In this document: positions 25,230 through 39,715 of the stretch, one piece after another
Numbering within the stretch: position 1 is the first letter of the stretch
Layout: each line of letters opens with the position of its first letter
Assembly (NCBI GenBank): GCA_021209875.1
Contig: JAGYVD010000006.1
Location: forward strand, 496,001 to 560,000
Reading direction: 5' to 3'
Origin: Rosellinia necatrix
Taxonomy: Eukaryota; Ascomycota; Sordariomycetes; Xylariales; Xylariaceae
Length of the DNA stretch: 64,000 nt
Notes under the pieces: model-generated
Database searches by the model: none
Told to the model about the DNA's origin: nothing
The model's input: the letters and a program-made list of their open reading frames with translations, nothing else
Program-made: the position numbers and the translations under genes

Positions 25230-25495
25230 AAAACTAAGGGTATTTTATTTGCCGGCATAAAAAAAATAAATTAAAGTATAAAGTCGTATAATGATGGAAC
25301 TTACTGCATTATTTAATAAAGTTTACTAGAGGTAATATAGTTAAGTTTGTAAAAATATAATATAAAATTGAAAAAAGAAGGGCTTCTAGTTCTGCAAAAA
25401 CCAAAAGCTTTAGGCTAGTATTTTATTTGATTTATACAATCTTTATCTAGCTAGCGCAGCTAGCTAGATAAAGAGCCCCCCTTTTCTGACTGTGT
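25230..25495. other. Lightly mutated stretch left of repeat X
   Basis: About 265 bp with more C and G than its surroundings, ending in AGAGCCCCCCTTTTCTGACTG just before repeat X begins. It contains the long perfect hairpin at 25440-25474. No LTR match, no coding sequence. Confidence 0.45.
25440..25474. repeat. Perfect 16-bp hairpin, 3-base loop
   Basis: TCTTTATCTAGCTAGC, loop GCA, then its exact complement GCTAGCTAGATAAAGA. A C-rich run (GCCCCCC) and then TTTT follow at once. Perfect pairing in a region where other repeats are degraded suggests a recent or maintained structure. Function unknown: it may be the core of a foldback element. Confidence 0.85.
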
Positions 25496-25504
25496 TATAT
25501 AATT

Positions 25505-27510
25505 AATATATTATTATATTTATATTTATTTTTAAGCATTTATTTAAAATTTATTGCTAAATAATATTATATATAATCAAAAATTAATAATAGTTTTATA
25601 AACTTTAAAGTTTTATGGAAAAATATTTTTGCTGGTTAATATTTTATATAATGTATTATAGATATATTATAACTATTAGTTAATATAAGCTATTAATATT
25701 TTTTAATATTTGTTTTTAATTTTATGTTTATTTAAATAAATAATAAACATATAATTATAAGTTTTTAAATAAGTTTAATTTTGAAATAAAAATAATTAAA
25801 AACTACCAGCGTTTTAAATGTTATTATTAATTTATTTTTAAGTTATTAAAATTATTATTTTTTTTTTATTTTTAGCTTTTATTATTTTAAAGTTTTTTAG
25901 TTTTTTTGATATTTTATTAACTAGCTAAAATTATTTAAATTTTTTTTGTTTTTGAACTAATATAAAACTTAATTTTTTTGTTTATAAAAATATTAGTTTT
26001 ATTTTAGTTTTAAAAAGGAAATCGCCAAATATTTATATATATATTTTTTTATCTTTTATATTATTAAGTTTTTTATTTAGGCGATAAAACGTTAATTATT
26101 ACATTTTTTAAAAAAATAAAAACTAATTAAAAGTTATGTTTTAAAAATAGTTTAATTTCTTTAGTTTATTTTAAATTTAAATATTATTTTATATTAAAAT
26201 CTTTTAATATTTAATAATCTATAATTATAAAAAAGTTTTTTTAACTATTTATTAATTTTAGCTTTTATTTTTTAACATGATAATTATAACTAGTATATTT
26301 TTGTTAAAAATATTATAGTTTAATTTAATATAATATAATATTTTAAATAATAAGCTGTAAAATATTATTATAATAATATTTCTGCTATAACTTTATTAAA
26401 TAAATTAGTTTTAATTTTTATAAGCAGTTTATATTAATAAGATTTTAATAAAAAGCTGTTATTAAAGCTTTTTCTAATTAATAAAAAGCTTTCTTATAAT
26501 TATTTATTTAATTAAAAGCTTTTTTTTATATTGAATAATTTATAAAAGTATAATATAATTATATTAATTAATAGATTTTAAGAAAAGTTATAACATTTTG
26601 AAAAAGGTTATATATTTTTAATATAATAAACGTTTTTTATTTATTACAGCTTTAATTTTTATTAAATTAACTTATATATTTTTAATCTTAATAATATCAC
26701 TTGAAAATTGAATTTATTATTTATAAAATTTTAATTTTGTTTAATTAGTTTATAAGGTAGCATTATGAAATTTTTAAAAACTTTTCTTATATATATTTCA
26801 TTTTTTTCAAATCATATAAATAAATTAACATATTATTTATATATATGCTATAAAAGTTATTTACAAAATAAAATAATATATTATTAACATGTTTTTGAAA
26901 CATAAATAAATTATTTATTGTTGAAATAATAATATTTTATAATAATATATTTTATATTTTATATTAAAAATAATTAAATTTTTATTATTTTTATATATAT
27001 AAATACAATAAAGCCCTGATTTATTTTAATTTTATAAAAGATTTAGTATTTAAAAGCTAAGACAAAGTTTTTTATAAATAATAAAAGTCCTAGTTTTTTT
27101 ATAATTTTATTTAGTTTTTATAAATACTATAAGCAATATATATAATATATTATTAAGTTTAATAAAACTTTTTATATGTTATTAATTAAATATTTTTATA
27201 TAGCTTTTAATTTTTAAGCAATATTTTATACAAAAACTATGTTTTAAGTTTTTAATTAATTTATGTTTTATAAAATTTATTTTATAATTTATATAAAATT
27301 AATCAAAAATAGATTGTTGGATTTTTTTTCTTAAATATGTTAAAAAAATTATAATATTTTAAAATATAAGTTTTAACGTTTTTTATTTTAATTTGTTTTT
27401 ATTTGTTATTTATTTTTTTGTTTATGAATTTATTAATTTAATAAATATTAATAATTTATATTTTATTAGTATTTTAGTTTTTTAATTAAAATTATAAAGA
27501 TAATAATATT
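25505..27510. repeat. Repeat X, copy 1, left part
   Basis: Matches 52435 to about 54490 in direct orientation over some 2 kb, differing mostly by transitions and small indels. The match resumes at 35286-36080, so copy 1 is split by the block containing the T1 element. Both copies start at the same point on the left, which may be a true element end. No coding domain recognised. Confidence 0.75.
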
Positions 27511-27668
27511 AAAAATATTAATTTAAATATTAAGTTTTTTTATACTAGTCTATTTTTTTTTTTATATAATTAAATCTGTTAATATTAAATTTATATAAAA
27601 ATAATATGTTTTTGTTAGCTTTGTTTAAAATCGGTTGTATATTTAATATAAAAAAAAATAGTTTTTTT
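27511..27668. other. Sequence between repeat X and T1, absent from X copy 2
   Basis: With 35047-35285 this makes about 400 bp that flanks T1 and is missing at 54490 in X copy 2. It is either an older insertion into which T1 jumped or a deletion in copy 2. Mutated, no motif. Confidence 0.5.
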
Positions 27669-27673
27669 TAAGT

Positions 27674-27873
27674 TGATACGCGCGCGTAAAGGGAGCGCTT
27701 ATATAAGCTCCTCGCTTGGGGTGCTGTGGCCTGTGGCTACACGCACAATTTAATTAGGCTTAGCCTTATATATATAAGCTTTAGCTTATATTTAAATAAA
27801 ACTTTAGCTTAGTTTAGATTTGCTAATTTTTATTTTTATAATATATATTTTATATTTTTATAATATATTTTTA
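27674..27873 (+). repeat. Left LTR of T1
   Basis: 200 bp. The outer ~75 bp keep the GC-rich sequence (CTTGGGGTGCTGTGGCC and so on), and the inner part is converted to T/A. Its right end aligns base by base with the intact CCCCCATAGTGCACCCCTTA of the right LTR if each C becomes T and each G becomes A. Confidence 0.9.
27697..27708. promoter_or_regulatory. TATA-like palindrome in T1 LTR
   Basis: GCTTATATAAGC, a perfect 12-bp palindrome kept in both T1 LTRs and the LTR at 63.8 kb; T2 LTRs keep TATATAAG. It is a candidate TATA box. Being symmetrical, it does not decide the direction of transcription. Confidence 0.45.
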
Positions 27874-30800
27874 AATTAATGCTTTTATAACGTTGTTTTA
27901 TAAAAACTAAATTAAACTATTAAACGTTATTTTTTTAAAAATAAAACTATTTTTAATTGTTTTTATAAATATAAAAACGTGTGCTTGATATTAAAAGTAT
28001 ATCCTGTTTAAGCAAGCTGAACAAAAGCTTTTTTATATTTAATATATTTATTAAAGCTAAACATTATTTTTATTAGCGATCCGTTTTAAAAATTAAAAAA
28101 TTGTTTAAGTAGTACAGCTAGTTAAAAATATTAAAAAAACTTTATAAACATGTAATAAAAATAAACAGTGAATTTAATTTATATTTTTATATTTTAGCTA
28201 GTAATAAAACAAACGTTATAAATATTTAAACTAGCTGTTTAGTATAAATTATTTATTTTATTTATTTTTTATACTATAATTTATTATATCGATTTATTAA
28301 GCTTATTAATAGTTATAAAAAATATTTATATGCTTAAAATAATATTTTAAAGCAAAAATAACTATATAATAAATTAACAAAAAAATAATTAAATATTTAA
28401 AACTTAAAATAAAGCTGCTAGCTAAACTTAAAACTGAAAAATAATAACTGTTTAAAACAATAAGTTAAAAAAAAAACTTTAAAAAAGCTTTTTTTAAAAA
28501 AAAAAAATCGATATTTTTAAAAAGTAGGCCTAAATTAACATATTGTTATTTATTTTTTATTTAAAATAATAAATAAATAAAAACTTTAAAAAAATACAAG
28601 CGATTATATTAAATATATTTAAAATAATAAAATAAAGCTTAAACTTAAAAAAGCAGAACTATGCTGTAATTTATTAGAAAAAAAAACGCGACAAAAAAAA
28701 AAAATAACTTATATAAAAAAAAACTTAGATTAATAAATAATTAAATAATAAACTAAAAGCAGCAAAGCAGCGTATTATTAAACTAACTGTTATTTACGCA
28801 GCTTAAAAACTTTAAAAACTTTTAAAAAAATATAAAAGCAAAAGCATCTGCCGACCTAAACTTATTTAATTATTTATTAGATTTTAATTATAGTATAAAT
28901 AAAGCAAATAAATAAAAAAAATATAAACAAAAAAGTTTTAACTTGTTAAATATTTAATTTATAAATATTTACGGTAAAAACATTAAGCTAAAAAAAAAAT
29001 CGGCATATGCGATTTATTATATAATAACTCCGACAATTTTAATATAATAACAAAAAACAAAACATTATTTTTATTAATATATATTATTTTATAAACTGTT
29101 TATTTTATTTTTAAAAATAAAAACATAATATAAAATAAAACAATAAATTTTATTTTTATTTTGAACATTTTTATAAACTTAATAGTTTTATAATAAAATA
29201 ATAAGCTAAGCTTTGCTATATATATAAAACTATGTTATAAAAATATAAGCTAAATAATTAAAGCAATATAATAACGCTTTATAATAAACGTTAGTATAGC
29301 TACTTATAAATTTAAAACTAACTATTTAACGTTTTATAATATATATTAAAACTTATATGTTTTATTTTAATATATATAAAAACAACTAAAATATATATAT
29401 GCTATAAATATTTTAAATATTAATAATAGCAACTAGTGTAAAGTAATAACGTAAATTTATAATAGTATAAAATTAAAAATTAAATAGTTTTTAAACTTAT
29501 TTTTTTAAAATTAGCAAATAAAAAAATATATGCTTAAGATTAAAAAAATTAAAAAAAATTTATAAAATTTAATTAAAAAAATAAATAGCAGACAAAAAAA
29601 TATAGCATATTTTGCACGATTAGTAACTTTTAATACTTAAAAACATATATATTAACTTAGGTTTTTTTTTAAAAAATAATCGCTATTTTAAAAACTAATT
29701 AAAAAATCGCTTATATAACCGATTAAAAAAACAGTATTAAAAAAACAATAATAAAAACCGATAATGTTGTAACAACAATAAATATAACTGTAATAATTAA
29801 TACAACTAAAACTAATAAAATAATAAATTATCTAGCTTTTTATAAAAACGTAAAAATTATAGAAACTATAACTTTAATAAAAGCAATTAATAATTAAAAA
29901 ATAACGATCGACGTAGCTGAAATAATTATAATAACAGAAATTATATTAATAATTAAAACAATTAAGTTTATTTTTTTAAAAAAGCTAACAAAAATTAATT
30001 AGATTATTATTTATTAAAAAATAAAAAAGAAATTAATATATTTAAAACGTTGTATTAGCTAATAGCAGATTTAACGTATTATTAATACTATAAAAAATTT
30101 ATTATTAATAATAAAAAAATCTAGCACTTATGTAAATATAAACTTAATATCTGTTTTGAAAAATTAAATATATTGTTTTTATTTAACTTAAAAAAACATA
30201 TATGCAGATATTATACTGTATTAATACTATTTTATAATTTATTTTTTAAGCATCTGCGATATTATAAACAAACTAAAAGAAATATAATAAAAAACGCAAC
30301 AATATATTTTAAACAAAAAATAATTAAACAAATAAAAACCGCTAACTATTTATAAAGTGCTAAAAAAATAAAACGTATTAAAAAAGCTTTATATATAATA
30401 TAAAAAAAACAAACAAAAAATATATACGTTATATTTAATTACAATTTAAAACATAAAACTTTAAAATAAACAATAAAATAAAAATATATGCTAACTTAAG
30501 CATAAATATAACATATATTAATAAAGCTTTTTAAATATTTTAAAACATATAATAAAAAATAACGCAGATTTTTATAAAATATTAAACTAAAGCTAATTAA
30601 GCTTAAAAATAAACTAAGTTTTTGTTTATTTATAAAAAAACTAATAATAAAAAAAAACTAATAAAATAAAAATTCCATAAAAAAACTAAATAATAAAAAA
30701 CTAAAACTTAACCTACTTTTTAAAAATAATTTTCTTTTTTTATATTAAACAACTATAAGCTATAAAGCTAATATAATTTAATTTCTAATTTTAAACAAGT

Positions 30801-33800
30801 TTTAATTAAAATTTAATATTTAAGCTTGAAAATATAAATATATAAAAATAATAACAAAAAAAAAAAAAGCTTATATAACTGTTAAATATAAAGCTTTATT
30901 TATTAACCGCAATTTTAGCTTTTTTATATTAAAAACCACATTAGCGGTTATAAATATAACTATTAACGTAAAAACATTATACGTTATATTAATAATGAAC
31001 ACGTTAAAAAACCGCGTTATAATTGCTAAAAACATTGAAATAAATATAATATAAAAAAACAAAAATAAAAGCTATTTTGCTACAACTATAAAAAAAGCTT
31101 TAAATATATTAGCAGTTGCTACTACAATTATAATTATTAATATAAACAATAACGTAAAACTATTTTTAATAACATTTTTATATTTATAAAAAAACCTTTA
31201 TAAATATTTAACTAAATTAAAATATTAATATATATAAATATATAGTTTAAAATAATTTTAATAATTACAGCAGTAGTAATAAATAATATATTTTTATATA
31301 ACACGCTAATACTAAATAAAATCGCTAATTTTATAAAAGCTTACTTACTTATGTTTTTTTTTAAAACGCCGTTTATAAATACTATAAAAAATATAATAAA
31401 CTTTTTTAAATAAAAAAACAAAAATATATTAATATTAAAAATAACGCGCTTTAAAATCCCCGAAGTTATATTTATATTAAAAATTAAACAACTTATAAAT
31501 ATGCTATAAATAATTACTTTTATAAGCATATATATATATATACCGAAAAAACGTTTTTAGCTAAAAAATTCAAAAAAATAGCTAAAGCTTTTAATATTTA
31601 GCAAAATAAAAAAACTGTTAATATATTAATTAAACAGCAATTAAAAGCTTTTTTAATAAAAAATTAGCAAAACTAAAGCATTAAGCTTATAAGTTATATA
31701 TATTTATTTAAGTATAAAAATATAAATTTTTTAATAAATTTTATAACAACTTTTATAAAAAACTATATAAAATAAGTTAACAAACTAACTTTATTTATAT
31801 ATTTTTATTTATAATATAGCAATTAATATTAAATAAAACAAAACTTTTAAATATAATAATATAAAAAACTCAATAATTATAAACTTAAAAATTTTAATAA
31901 AATAGCTATATTAAATAATTATTTATTATTATTATAAGCAAAAGTAATTAAATTTTTAAAAAAAACATTTTATAACTGTTATTAACTTAATAATATTTTT
32001 TACTAGTTTTAATATATTTAAACTTTAAAAACCGGTTTATAATAATAAGCTTAAAAAAATTAAAAAATACTATGTTGCAATAATAAAATTTTTTAATTTT
32101 TTAATTTATATATAACGCTATATAAACAATTTTTAAAATATATTAAAAATATGGCAAAATATTTATAAATAATATAATAATATTTTTAAATACAGCTAAA
32201 CAATATAAAAAAATATTTAAAAACTATATTTAAGCTATTTAAAAATAAATATATAGCTATATTATTAACAAAATATTTTATTAGCTACTTTTTAATAAAT
32301 TTATTTAAATTTAAAATAAACATGTTTAAAATAACAACACTAAAAAGCCGCGTCGCAGCAATTTACAACCTAGCTTTTCTAAATTAACTAAAAGCTTTTA
32401 AATAATATATAAACGCGATAAAATTTTTATAGAGCCTGATTTTATATTATGTAAAGCTAATCAAGCCGCTATAAAAAAAAAAGCTGCTTTACTAGTTAAA
32501 AATAAACAAATAAAGCATATTAAAACAAAAAAACTAAATAAGCATAAAATATATATAAAAGCTAAATATTATAAACTAATCGTTTTAAAAATAGCTTTGT
32601 TTAAAACTATATAAAATGCTATATATAAAAAACTACTTTGTTTTATTATAACTTATATAAAAGTTATTTTTATAAATTAATAAATTAATATAAAAAGGTT
32701 TATAATAATAATTTTTATTTAAAGCTAAAAATATATAAAAACTAAAAAACGATTTTTAGTATTAACGTTTAATTAATAATATATTTAAATAAATCGTTAA
32801 TTAAGGCAAAAATAAACTATAGATTTTAAAACTAAAAATAATATGCTTAGTTTAAACAGCTAAAAAGCTTTGCACGATAATATAATCTAATAAAAACTAA
32901 TAATTATATTAATAAACTATTTAGCTATTAAAAACATCGTTAAATAAACAACTTTAAAAACTACAGCTATTAAACGCGTTAATTATAAACTAATTAATTA
33001 ATTTATTTATTTATTATAATATAAACTATATATATATTATTTATTAAATAAGCTAAACTATATATTAAACGCTTTTAGCTGTTTATAAATAGTATTAAAT
33101 GCTTAAAAAACAAATAAAAAACTAATAAAAATAAATAATAAACTTGTGTTAAACATAATATAAAAAAAATTAAAAACTACGTTTTATATGTTTATATTAA
33201 AAACAATTATAAATAAAACTTTAAAAAATAAATTTTTAGCAGCATATATAAAAAACTATAAATACGTATAAATATTAAAAAACTTAAAAATATTTCGAAA
33301 AAAAAAAGCAATAAAAACGTCGCGGTTTATTTTAAGCCCGGGTATTTTTTTAATATTACCGTAAACAAACTAATATATAATATATACGTAAACATAAAAC
33401 GCTTATATATTCTAATTAATATAATTAAAAAAAATTTAAAACAAATATATAATAAAAAACAGCACTATAGTGCTTAATAAATAATATAAATATTAAAACT
33501 ATTTATAATAACTAATATAATATAAATAATAAAAATTATATTAAATATTATAATATATATAATTTAAACTAAACTAATAAACAGTTATTTATAAAAAGCT
33601 AAAACTAATTAAACTTAAAACTTATAACTTATATATATTATAAATATAGATTTTATTCTAGCACTTTTAAAAATTAAAATTAAAAGTACTTTTTAGCAGC
33701 TAAACAAAAAAAAACCGTATTTTAACATATATAACGCTATAATAACAGTTTTATACTTTGTTTTAAAACATATATTATTAATTTTTAAATATAAAAAATA

Positions 33801-34838
33801 TATAGCGGAAAAATAAAGCACCGCTTTAATTAAACAATTTTTATTAAATAATTAAAACATTTTTAAAAAAAATATTTTTAATAAAAACTAAAAGTTTATA
33901 TTTAATTTTTAACAAAATATATAAAAGTTATTTAATATTAACTTAATAATAACAGCTATATATTACTTATAAATAAACAGCTTGTTAAAACATAAAAACT
34001 AAACAATTAAAATAATAATATAATATTATATATTTATTAAACTAAAAGCAGATTAAATAAACATTATATTTTTTTTATAATAAAATTTAAATGCCGCATA
34101 TAATAATACTATATATTTAATTTTTATAAATAAATATTTAAGTTTAAATTGCCTAATATATTAAAAATATTAGTTAATTTTAATAATATTAAAAAATTCT
34201 TAGATATATTGTTTTTTTTATAAACATTTGCGCTAAAACGCTTATTTAGCAATAAATTTTGCTTAAGCCGCAGCAAAACGTATTTATAACGCTAAATACT
34301 GCTTATTAAAATTTAATAAAAAATCAAATTTATTTACGTTTATATAAAAATATTATTTGTTTAATTAACTATTAAAAAATACTTTTAATAAAAATTAAAA
34401 CTTTAAATAATTAAATAATAAATAAAAACCTAGCTTATAAATTAATTTTTTTAATAATTTCTATATTTATTTAATAATCTCTATAAAATATTTACGTGTA
34501 ACTTTTTAAACAATAAATGCTGCTATTTAAACTTATAAAAACTAAACAAAATCTCGGCAAAAAAACATATAGAAAATAAAAATTATTTTTAAATATTATT
34601 TTAATTAAAAATATAATAGCTTTAATTACTATATTAAATAAATAAAAATAAAGTTATAAATATAATTAATAAATAATAAAAAATAACTTTAATATAATAA
34701 AAAGCTTATTAAAAATATTAAAACTAATATAGTTTACGTTCTGCTATATAAATAAACGTTAAAAAAAAAGCCAACCGTAATAAATTATATAATAAACTCT
34801 GTTAAAATTAGCAAAACTTTTTAATTAGCGCGGCTTTT

Positions 34839-35041
34839 TAATACGCGCGCGTAAAAAAAGCGCTTATATAAGCCTCTCGCTTAAAATGCTATAGCCCGTA
34901 GCTAAACGCACAACTTAATTAAGCCCAGCCCCATATATATAAGCTTTAGCCCACACTTAAGTAAAACTTTAGCTTAGCTTAGATTTGCTAGTTTTTTATC
35001 TTTTATAATACACACTTTACACCCCCATAGTGCACCCCTTA
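34839..35041 (+). repeat. Right LTR of T1
   Basis: 203 bp. The inner left part is mutated (TAATACGCGCGCG, then AAAATGCTATAGCCCG), and the outer right part is nearly intact up to GTGCACCCCTTA. The pattern is the mirror image of the left LTR. Confidence 0.9.
34862..34873. promoter_or_regulatory. TATA-like palindrome in T1 right LTR
   Basis: The same GCTTATATAAGC palindrome as at 27697, about 24 bp from the LTR start. Confidence 0.45.
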
Positions 35042-35046
35042 TAAGT

Positions 35047-35285
35047 CTTTTTTTATATTTTTAAAATAATTTTGTGTTAAATCGTGTTTTTTTCCTTTTT
35101 TAATAGCATGTTTTTAAAAATATTTGCTGCAGCGCTTTTTTTTTAATATGTTTTTTTTTATCAAGTTTAATATTATAGTTTTATTAATTAGCGTTTGTTT
35201 AATACTTTAAAGATTATAACTGAGTTTTTATTTTATTTATAATGTTTTAATAAATTAAAAAAAACCAGAATATATTATTTCATAT
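35047..35285. other. Sequence between T1 and repeat X, absent from X copy 2
   Basis: Right-hand partner of 27511-27668. Starts with the TAAGT-containing target of T1. Mutated; no motif seen. Confidence 0.5.
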
Positions 35286-36080
35286 TTAATAATATATTAC
35301 ATTGTTTAACTTACTTTCTTTTATTATAACTTTATAGTTTATATTTAATATATTAATAAAAACGTTTTTAAAAGTTTTATTATATATTTTAAAATTAATT
35401 ATAACGTTATAATTAATTTTTAATTTAATTTTATATTATATTTAATAACTATTTATTGTTTAAACTTATTAATAATTAGCAAGCTATATAGCTTTATTAG
35501 TTTTTAATAAAAATATGTTTATATATATATATATATATATATATCTGCTTTTATATTTTTAAATATGTTATAATTTATTTAAAATAATCTATTATTATAT
35601 AAAATATATATATATAATAAAAGTTTATCATTTAAATAATTATTTATTATATTTTTTTATTTGTAAACAGTAATACTAGCTTAAAAAACGTTTATTTGTT
35701 TTAAAATTATTTTTTCTATTTTAATATTAAAAGTGTTTTGTTAATACTATAATAAAAATTGGTTTATATTTGTTTATAATAATATTAACGCAGGCGTTGC
35801 GTTAAATTTAATCAAAAAGGTTTAAAATAATTTTTAATAACATGTTTTTTCATTTATAATAAAAACATTTATTTTTATTGTTAACTGTTTTATTTTTTTA
35901 GTTAATAATTTAAACGTTTAGTTTTAATTTATTAATAATATAAACAAAATAAACATTTCTTTTTAATAAATATTATAAAAATATAATTACAGTAATTATA
36001 AGTTATATTTTTTTAAAAAAAATTTGTTTTATAAGCGTTAATACACTTTTAAGTATTAAATAATAAATAATAACCTATTT
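35286..36080. repeat. Repeat X, copy 1, right part
   Basis: Matches about 54490-55145. A run of (AT)n lies inside it at about 35520-35545. The sequence from 36081 to the T2 target site (36361) has no recognised partner; it may be interior of the M-LTR element that continues at 43923. Confidence 0.7.
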
Positions 36081-36366
36081 ACAAATAATATTTTATATAT
36101 GCGTTAAACTCTACTAATTCTTTAAGATATTTAGAAATTGTTTTAATTATAAGTTGTAAAAATAATTTATTTTTAAATTTTATTTTTATTTAGTTTTATT
36201 AAAACATATGTTTTTAATAAGTTTTATAAAGTCTGTTTTAAATTAAATAAATTTAAATCAAAAGTATTTACTAAAATTTAATATTTTATAATCGGTTTTT
36301 AATTTTTTTGATATGTTTATATTTTTATAAATATTATATAAATATTATATAAACTTTTTAAATATT

Positions 36367-36548
36367 TAATACGCGCCACCAGAGGAGTCGCCTATATAAG
36401 CGCCCTAGCCCTATATATAGCGTGGCAAAGCTACGCACTTTACTATTTAGGACTAGCCCTAATAAGTGGGCCCTAGCCTATATATTTAGCTAGATCTATA
36501 AGTTAAATTAGAATAGTTAAATTTTTATTTTTTATAATATATTTTTTA
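36367..36548 (+). repeat. Left LTR of T2
   Basis: 182 bp. The outer left two thirds are GC-normal, the inner end is mutated (TTTTATAATATATTTTTTA for CCCCATGGCGCACCTCTTA). It is about 20 bp shorter than the right LTR because of a gap before this end block. Confidence 0.87.
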
Positions 36549-39500
36549 AATTAATGCTTTTATAACGTTTTTTTGTAAAAACTAAACTAAATTATTTTGT
36601 TTTTTTTATTTTAATAAAAACAAGATTATTGTCAAGCAACAGATTTTATAATTTATAAAAAACGCCCGCACTATTTTAATTAAGCAAGCTAAACCTACAG
36701 CTTATTTTTTTTTATATTATATATTTTGATTAAAGCTGAAAACTATTTAAACCGGCAATCTGTATTAAAATTTGAAAAGTCGCTTAAACAACTACCGTTA
36801 ATTAAAAACATTAAAATTTTTTTTTGTAAAAACGTAGTTATAACAGCAGTCAGCTTCATATTATATTTTTATATTTTAGTTAATAATAATATAAACGTTG
36901 TAAATATTTATTTTAGCTGTTAAACATTAAACATTTATTTTATTACGCTTGTTTGTAGTTATAAACCAAAAAAATAAACTTATGTTTAAAATAATCTTTT
37001 AAAACAAGAACAGCTAAATTTTAAATTAAATAAAAAGAATAAAAACCATAAAATATTTAAAACTTCAACCAAAAAAACAATTAATTGTTAAAAATAATAA
37101 GTTAAAAAGCAGAAGCTAACAACGTTTTTTTAAAAAAGCAGAAAAAAAAACGAAAATTTTTTTAAAACCTAGGTTTTAATTATCATATAATTTTTTGTTT
37201 TTTTTTTTGAAACAATAAACAAATAAAAACTAAAAAAAAATTATAAACTATAATAGCTGATATAACTAAAATAATAAAGCAAAACTTAAACTTAAAAAAA
37301 TAAAACTGTGCAGCTATTAATTATGAAAAAAAATTTAATAAAAAAAACAATATATATAATAAAAAGCTAGCAAAAAAAAAGTATATATATTTATTTAATT
37401 TAATATTTTTTTGCCATTTAACTATGATTTAGCTAAGCATTTATAACCTAATTAACATCAAAACAACTATTAATCGTGTTAAATAAAACGTAAAAGTAAA
37501 AGAATAAAAACCGGCTTATTAACGGACTTAGATTTATTAAAAAACTTATTAAATTTAAACTATAAAAATAATAATATAAACGCTTTGCTTTGATATAACT
37601 AAAAATAAATAAATTTTATAAAAATTTAAACTATAAACGTTTATAATAAAAATATTAAACTATGAAAAAAAAATTAGCATTTTTGATTTTTTTTTATAAA
37701 ATTTCGACGATTTAAACGTAATAACAAAAAAATTAAAAATAATATTTATAAATATTTATTTTCTTATTAATCGTTTGATTTTGTTTTTAAATAACAAAAA
37801 ACACGCTATAAAACAAAAAAACAAAATTTATGATTATTTTAAATATTTTTATAAAACCTATAATTTTATAATAAAACAATAAATTAAGCTTGATTATTTA
37901 AACTAAACTATGCTGCAAAAATATTAACTATATTATATAACAGCGTTTTATAATAAACATAAATGTTACGACTTAAAAGTTTAAAAATAATTATGTAATT
38001 TTATAAAACATATAGTAAAATTTATATATATTATTATAATATTTATAAAAATAATTAAAATATATATAACAGTATAAAACTAAAATTAAATAATTTTAAA
38101 ACTATTTATTTAAAACTAGAAAATAAAAAATAGATGTTTAAAATTAAAAAGTTTGAAGTAATTTATAAAACTTAGGTTAAAACATTATTAGCAAACCAAA
38201 AAATATAGCATATTTAACACGATTTATAAATTTTAATACGTTAAAATATATAAATAAAGCAAGACTTTTTTAAAAAAAATCCTATTTTTATAAAATGAAT
38301 TAAAAACCGATTATATAACCGATTTAAAAATAATACCAAAAAACAACAATAAAAATAAACAATATTATAATATCCGCAAATATAATTATAATTATAATTG
38401 TAATAATTAATATAATTATAATCAAAAAATAATTGTTTACCTAATTTTTTTAAAAATAAAATAAAAACTATGATAAAATCGCAATAAAAAAACTACAAAC
38501 TAAAAACAATAATTAATATAACTAAAACAATAATTATAATATTAGCAATTATAACGTTAAAAATTATAGCAATTAAAACGGTAAAATTTTTGTTAAAAAG
38601 CTGATAATAATTAGTTAGATGATTACTTATTAAAAATAAAAAAACAATAATATATTTAAAATATTATATTAGTTAATAATAAATTTAATGTATAATTAAT
38701 AGTATACAAAATATGCTATCGCTGATGAAAAAAATTAATACTTATATAAATATAAACCTAAAATACAATTTAAAAATTTAGCATAAAATTATTATTTAAT
38801 TTAAAAAACAGATATTTAAATATTATATAGCATTAATATTATTACGGAAAATTTTTTTAAAACATTTATAATATTATAAATCAATTAAAAAATATTATTA
38901 AAAACACAACAGTTTATTTAAAACAAAAATGGCTTGCTAAAAAATAAATATATTTAATTATTTATAAAATACTAAAAATATAAAAAATATTAAAAATGCT
39001 TTAACAAATAATATAAAAAAAATAAAAATTTGCACGCTATACATGATTATAATTTAAAATATAAAACTTTAAAATAAACAACCAAATAAAAATATATGTT
39101 AACTTAAGCATAAATATAATATATATTAATTAAATAGTTTTAAATATTTTAAAACATATAATAAAAACAATAAAAACTTTTTAAAAAAATTGGACTAAAA
39201 CTAATAAAACTTAAAAAATAAGCCCGAATTTTTTCTTGTTTATAAAAAAACTAACAAATAAAAAAAAACTAATAAAATAGAAATTCTATTAAAAAAAATA
39301 AATAATAAAAAACTAAAACTTAACTTGTTTTTAAAAACAACTTTTTTTTATTAAACAATTATAAGCTATAATACTAATATAATTTAATTTCCGACTTTGA
39401 ATAATTTTTAAATAAAATTTAATGTTAGAGCATAAAAGCATAAATATATAAAAAAAATAATAAACAAAAACCAAATTTATTTTAAAGCAGAAAAAAAGCT

Positions 39501-39715
39501 GATATAGCGGTTAAATATAAAATATTATTAATAAACCATAATTTTAGTTTTTTAGCTTTAAAAATTATTTTTGCAAGTATAAATATAATTATTAATATCA
39601 AAATACTATATATAATATTTATCATAAACAGGTTAAAATAACGCGTTATAATAACTAAAAAAGCTAAAGTAAAAATAATATAAAAAAACCAAAACTAAAG
39701 TTATTTTGTAACAAC

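Larger units (their letters stand above)
27674..35041 (+). mobile_element. Complete LTR retrotransposon T1, 7.4 kb
   Basis: LTRs at 27674-27873 and 34839-35041 (about 200 bp) flanked by a perfect 5-bp duplication TAAGT at 27669-27673 and 35042-35046. The LTR starts TGATACGCG and ends CACCCCTTA (mutated copies TAATACGCG and ATTTTTA). The interior of about 7 kb is homologous over its length to T2 (36549-43713) and in part to 61000-63868 and 45434-45888. No reverse transcriptase, RNase H or integrase motif could be found, although these remain readable in the equally mutated family B. A stop-free 60-codon frame (30173-30355) and ATN-rich codons near 29760-30000 on the plus strand hint at plus-strand coding, but the strand is not settled; plus here follows the TG-first LTR orientation. 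It may be a large non-autonomous element or one too degraded to read. Confidence 0.9.

Noticed and set aside
30871..31529. Two minus-strand frames (30871-31062, 31341-31529) with membrane-like content
   Set aside because: They lie inside T1, and the T2 counterpart does not keep them open as equivalent frames; composition artefact.
31700..31800. F-I-K-N-Y segment in T1 resembling the FANFYRRFI pol motif
   Set aside because: No YxDD upstream, no RNase H downstream, and key Asn-Phe-Tyr absent; chance similarity.
31500..34400. Long Gln-rich coiled-coil protein in T1 if TAA is read as CAA
   Set aside because: Any AT-rich frame can be made open this way; Gln-richness is then an artefact. Kept only as a reason to build a T-family consensus.
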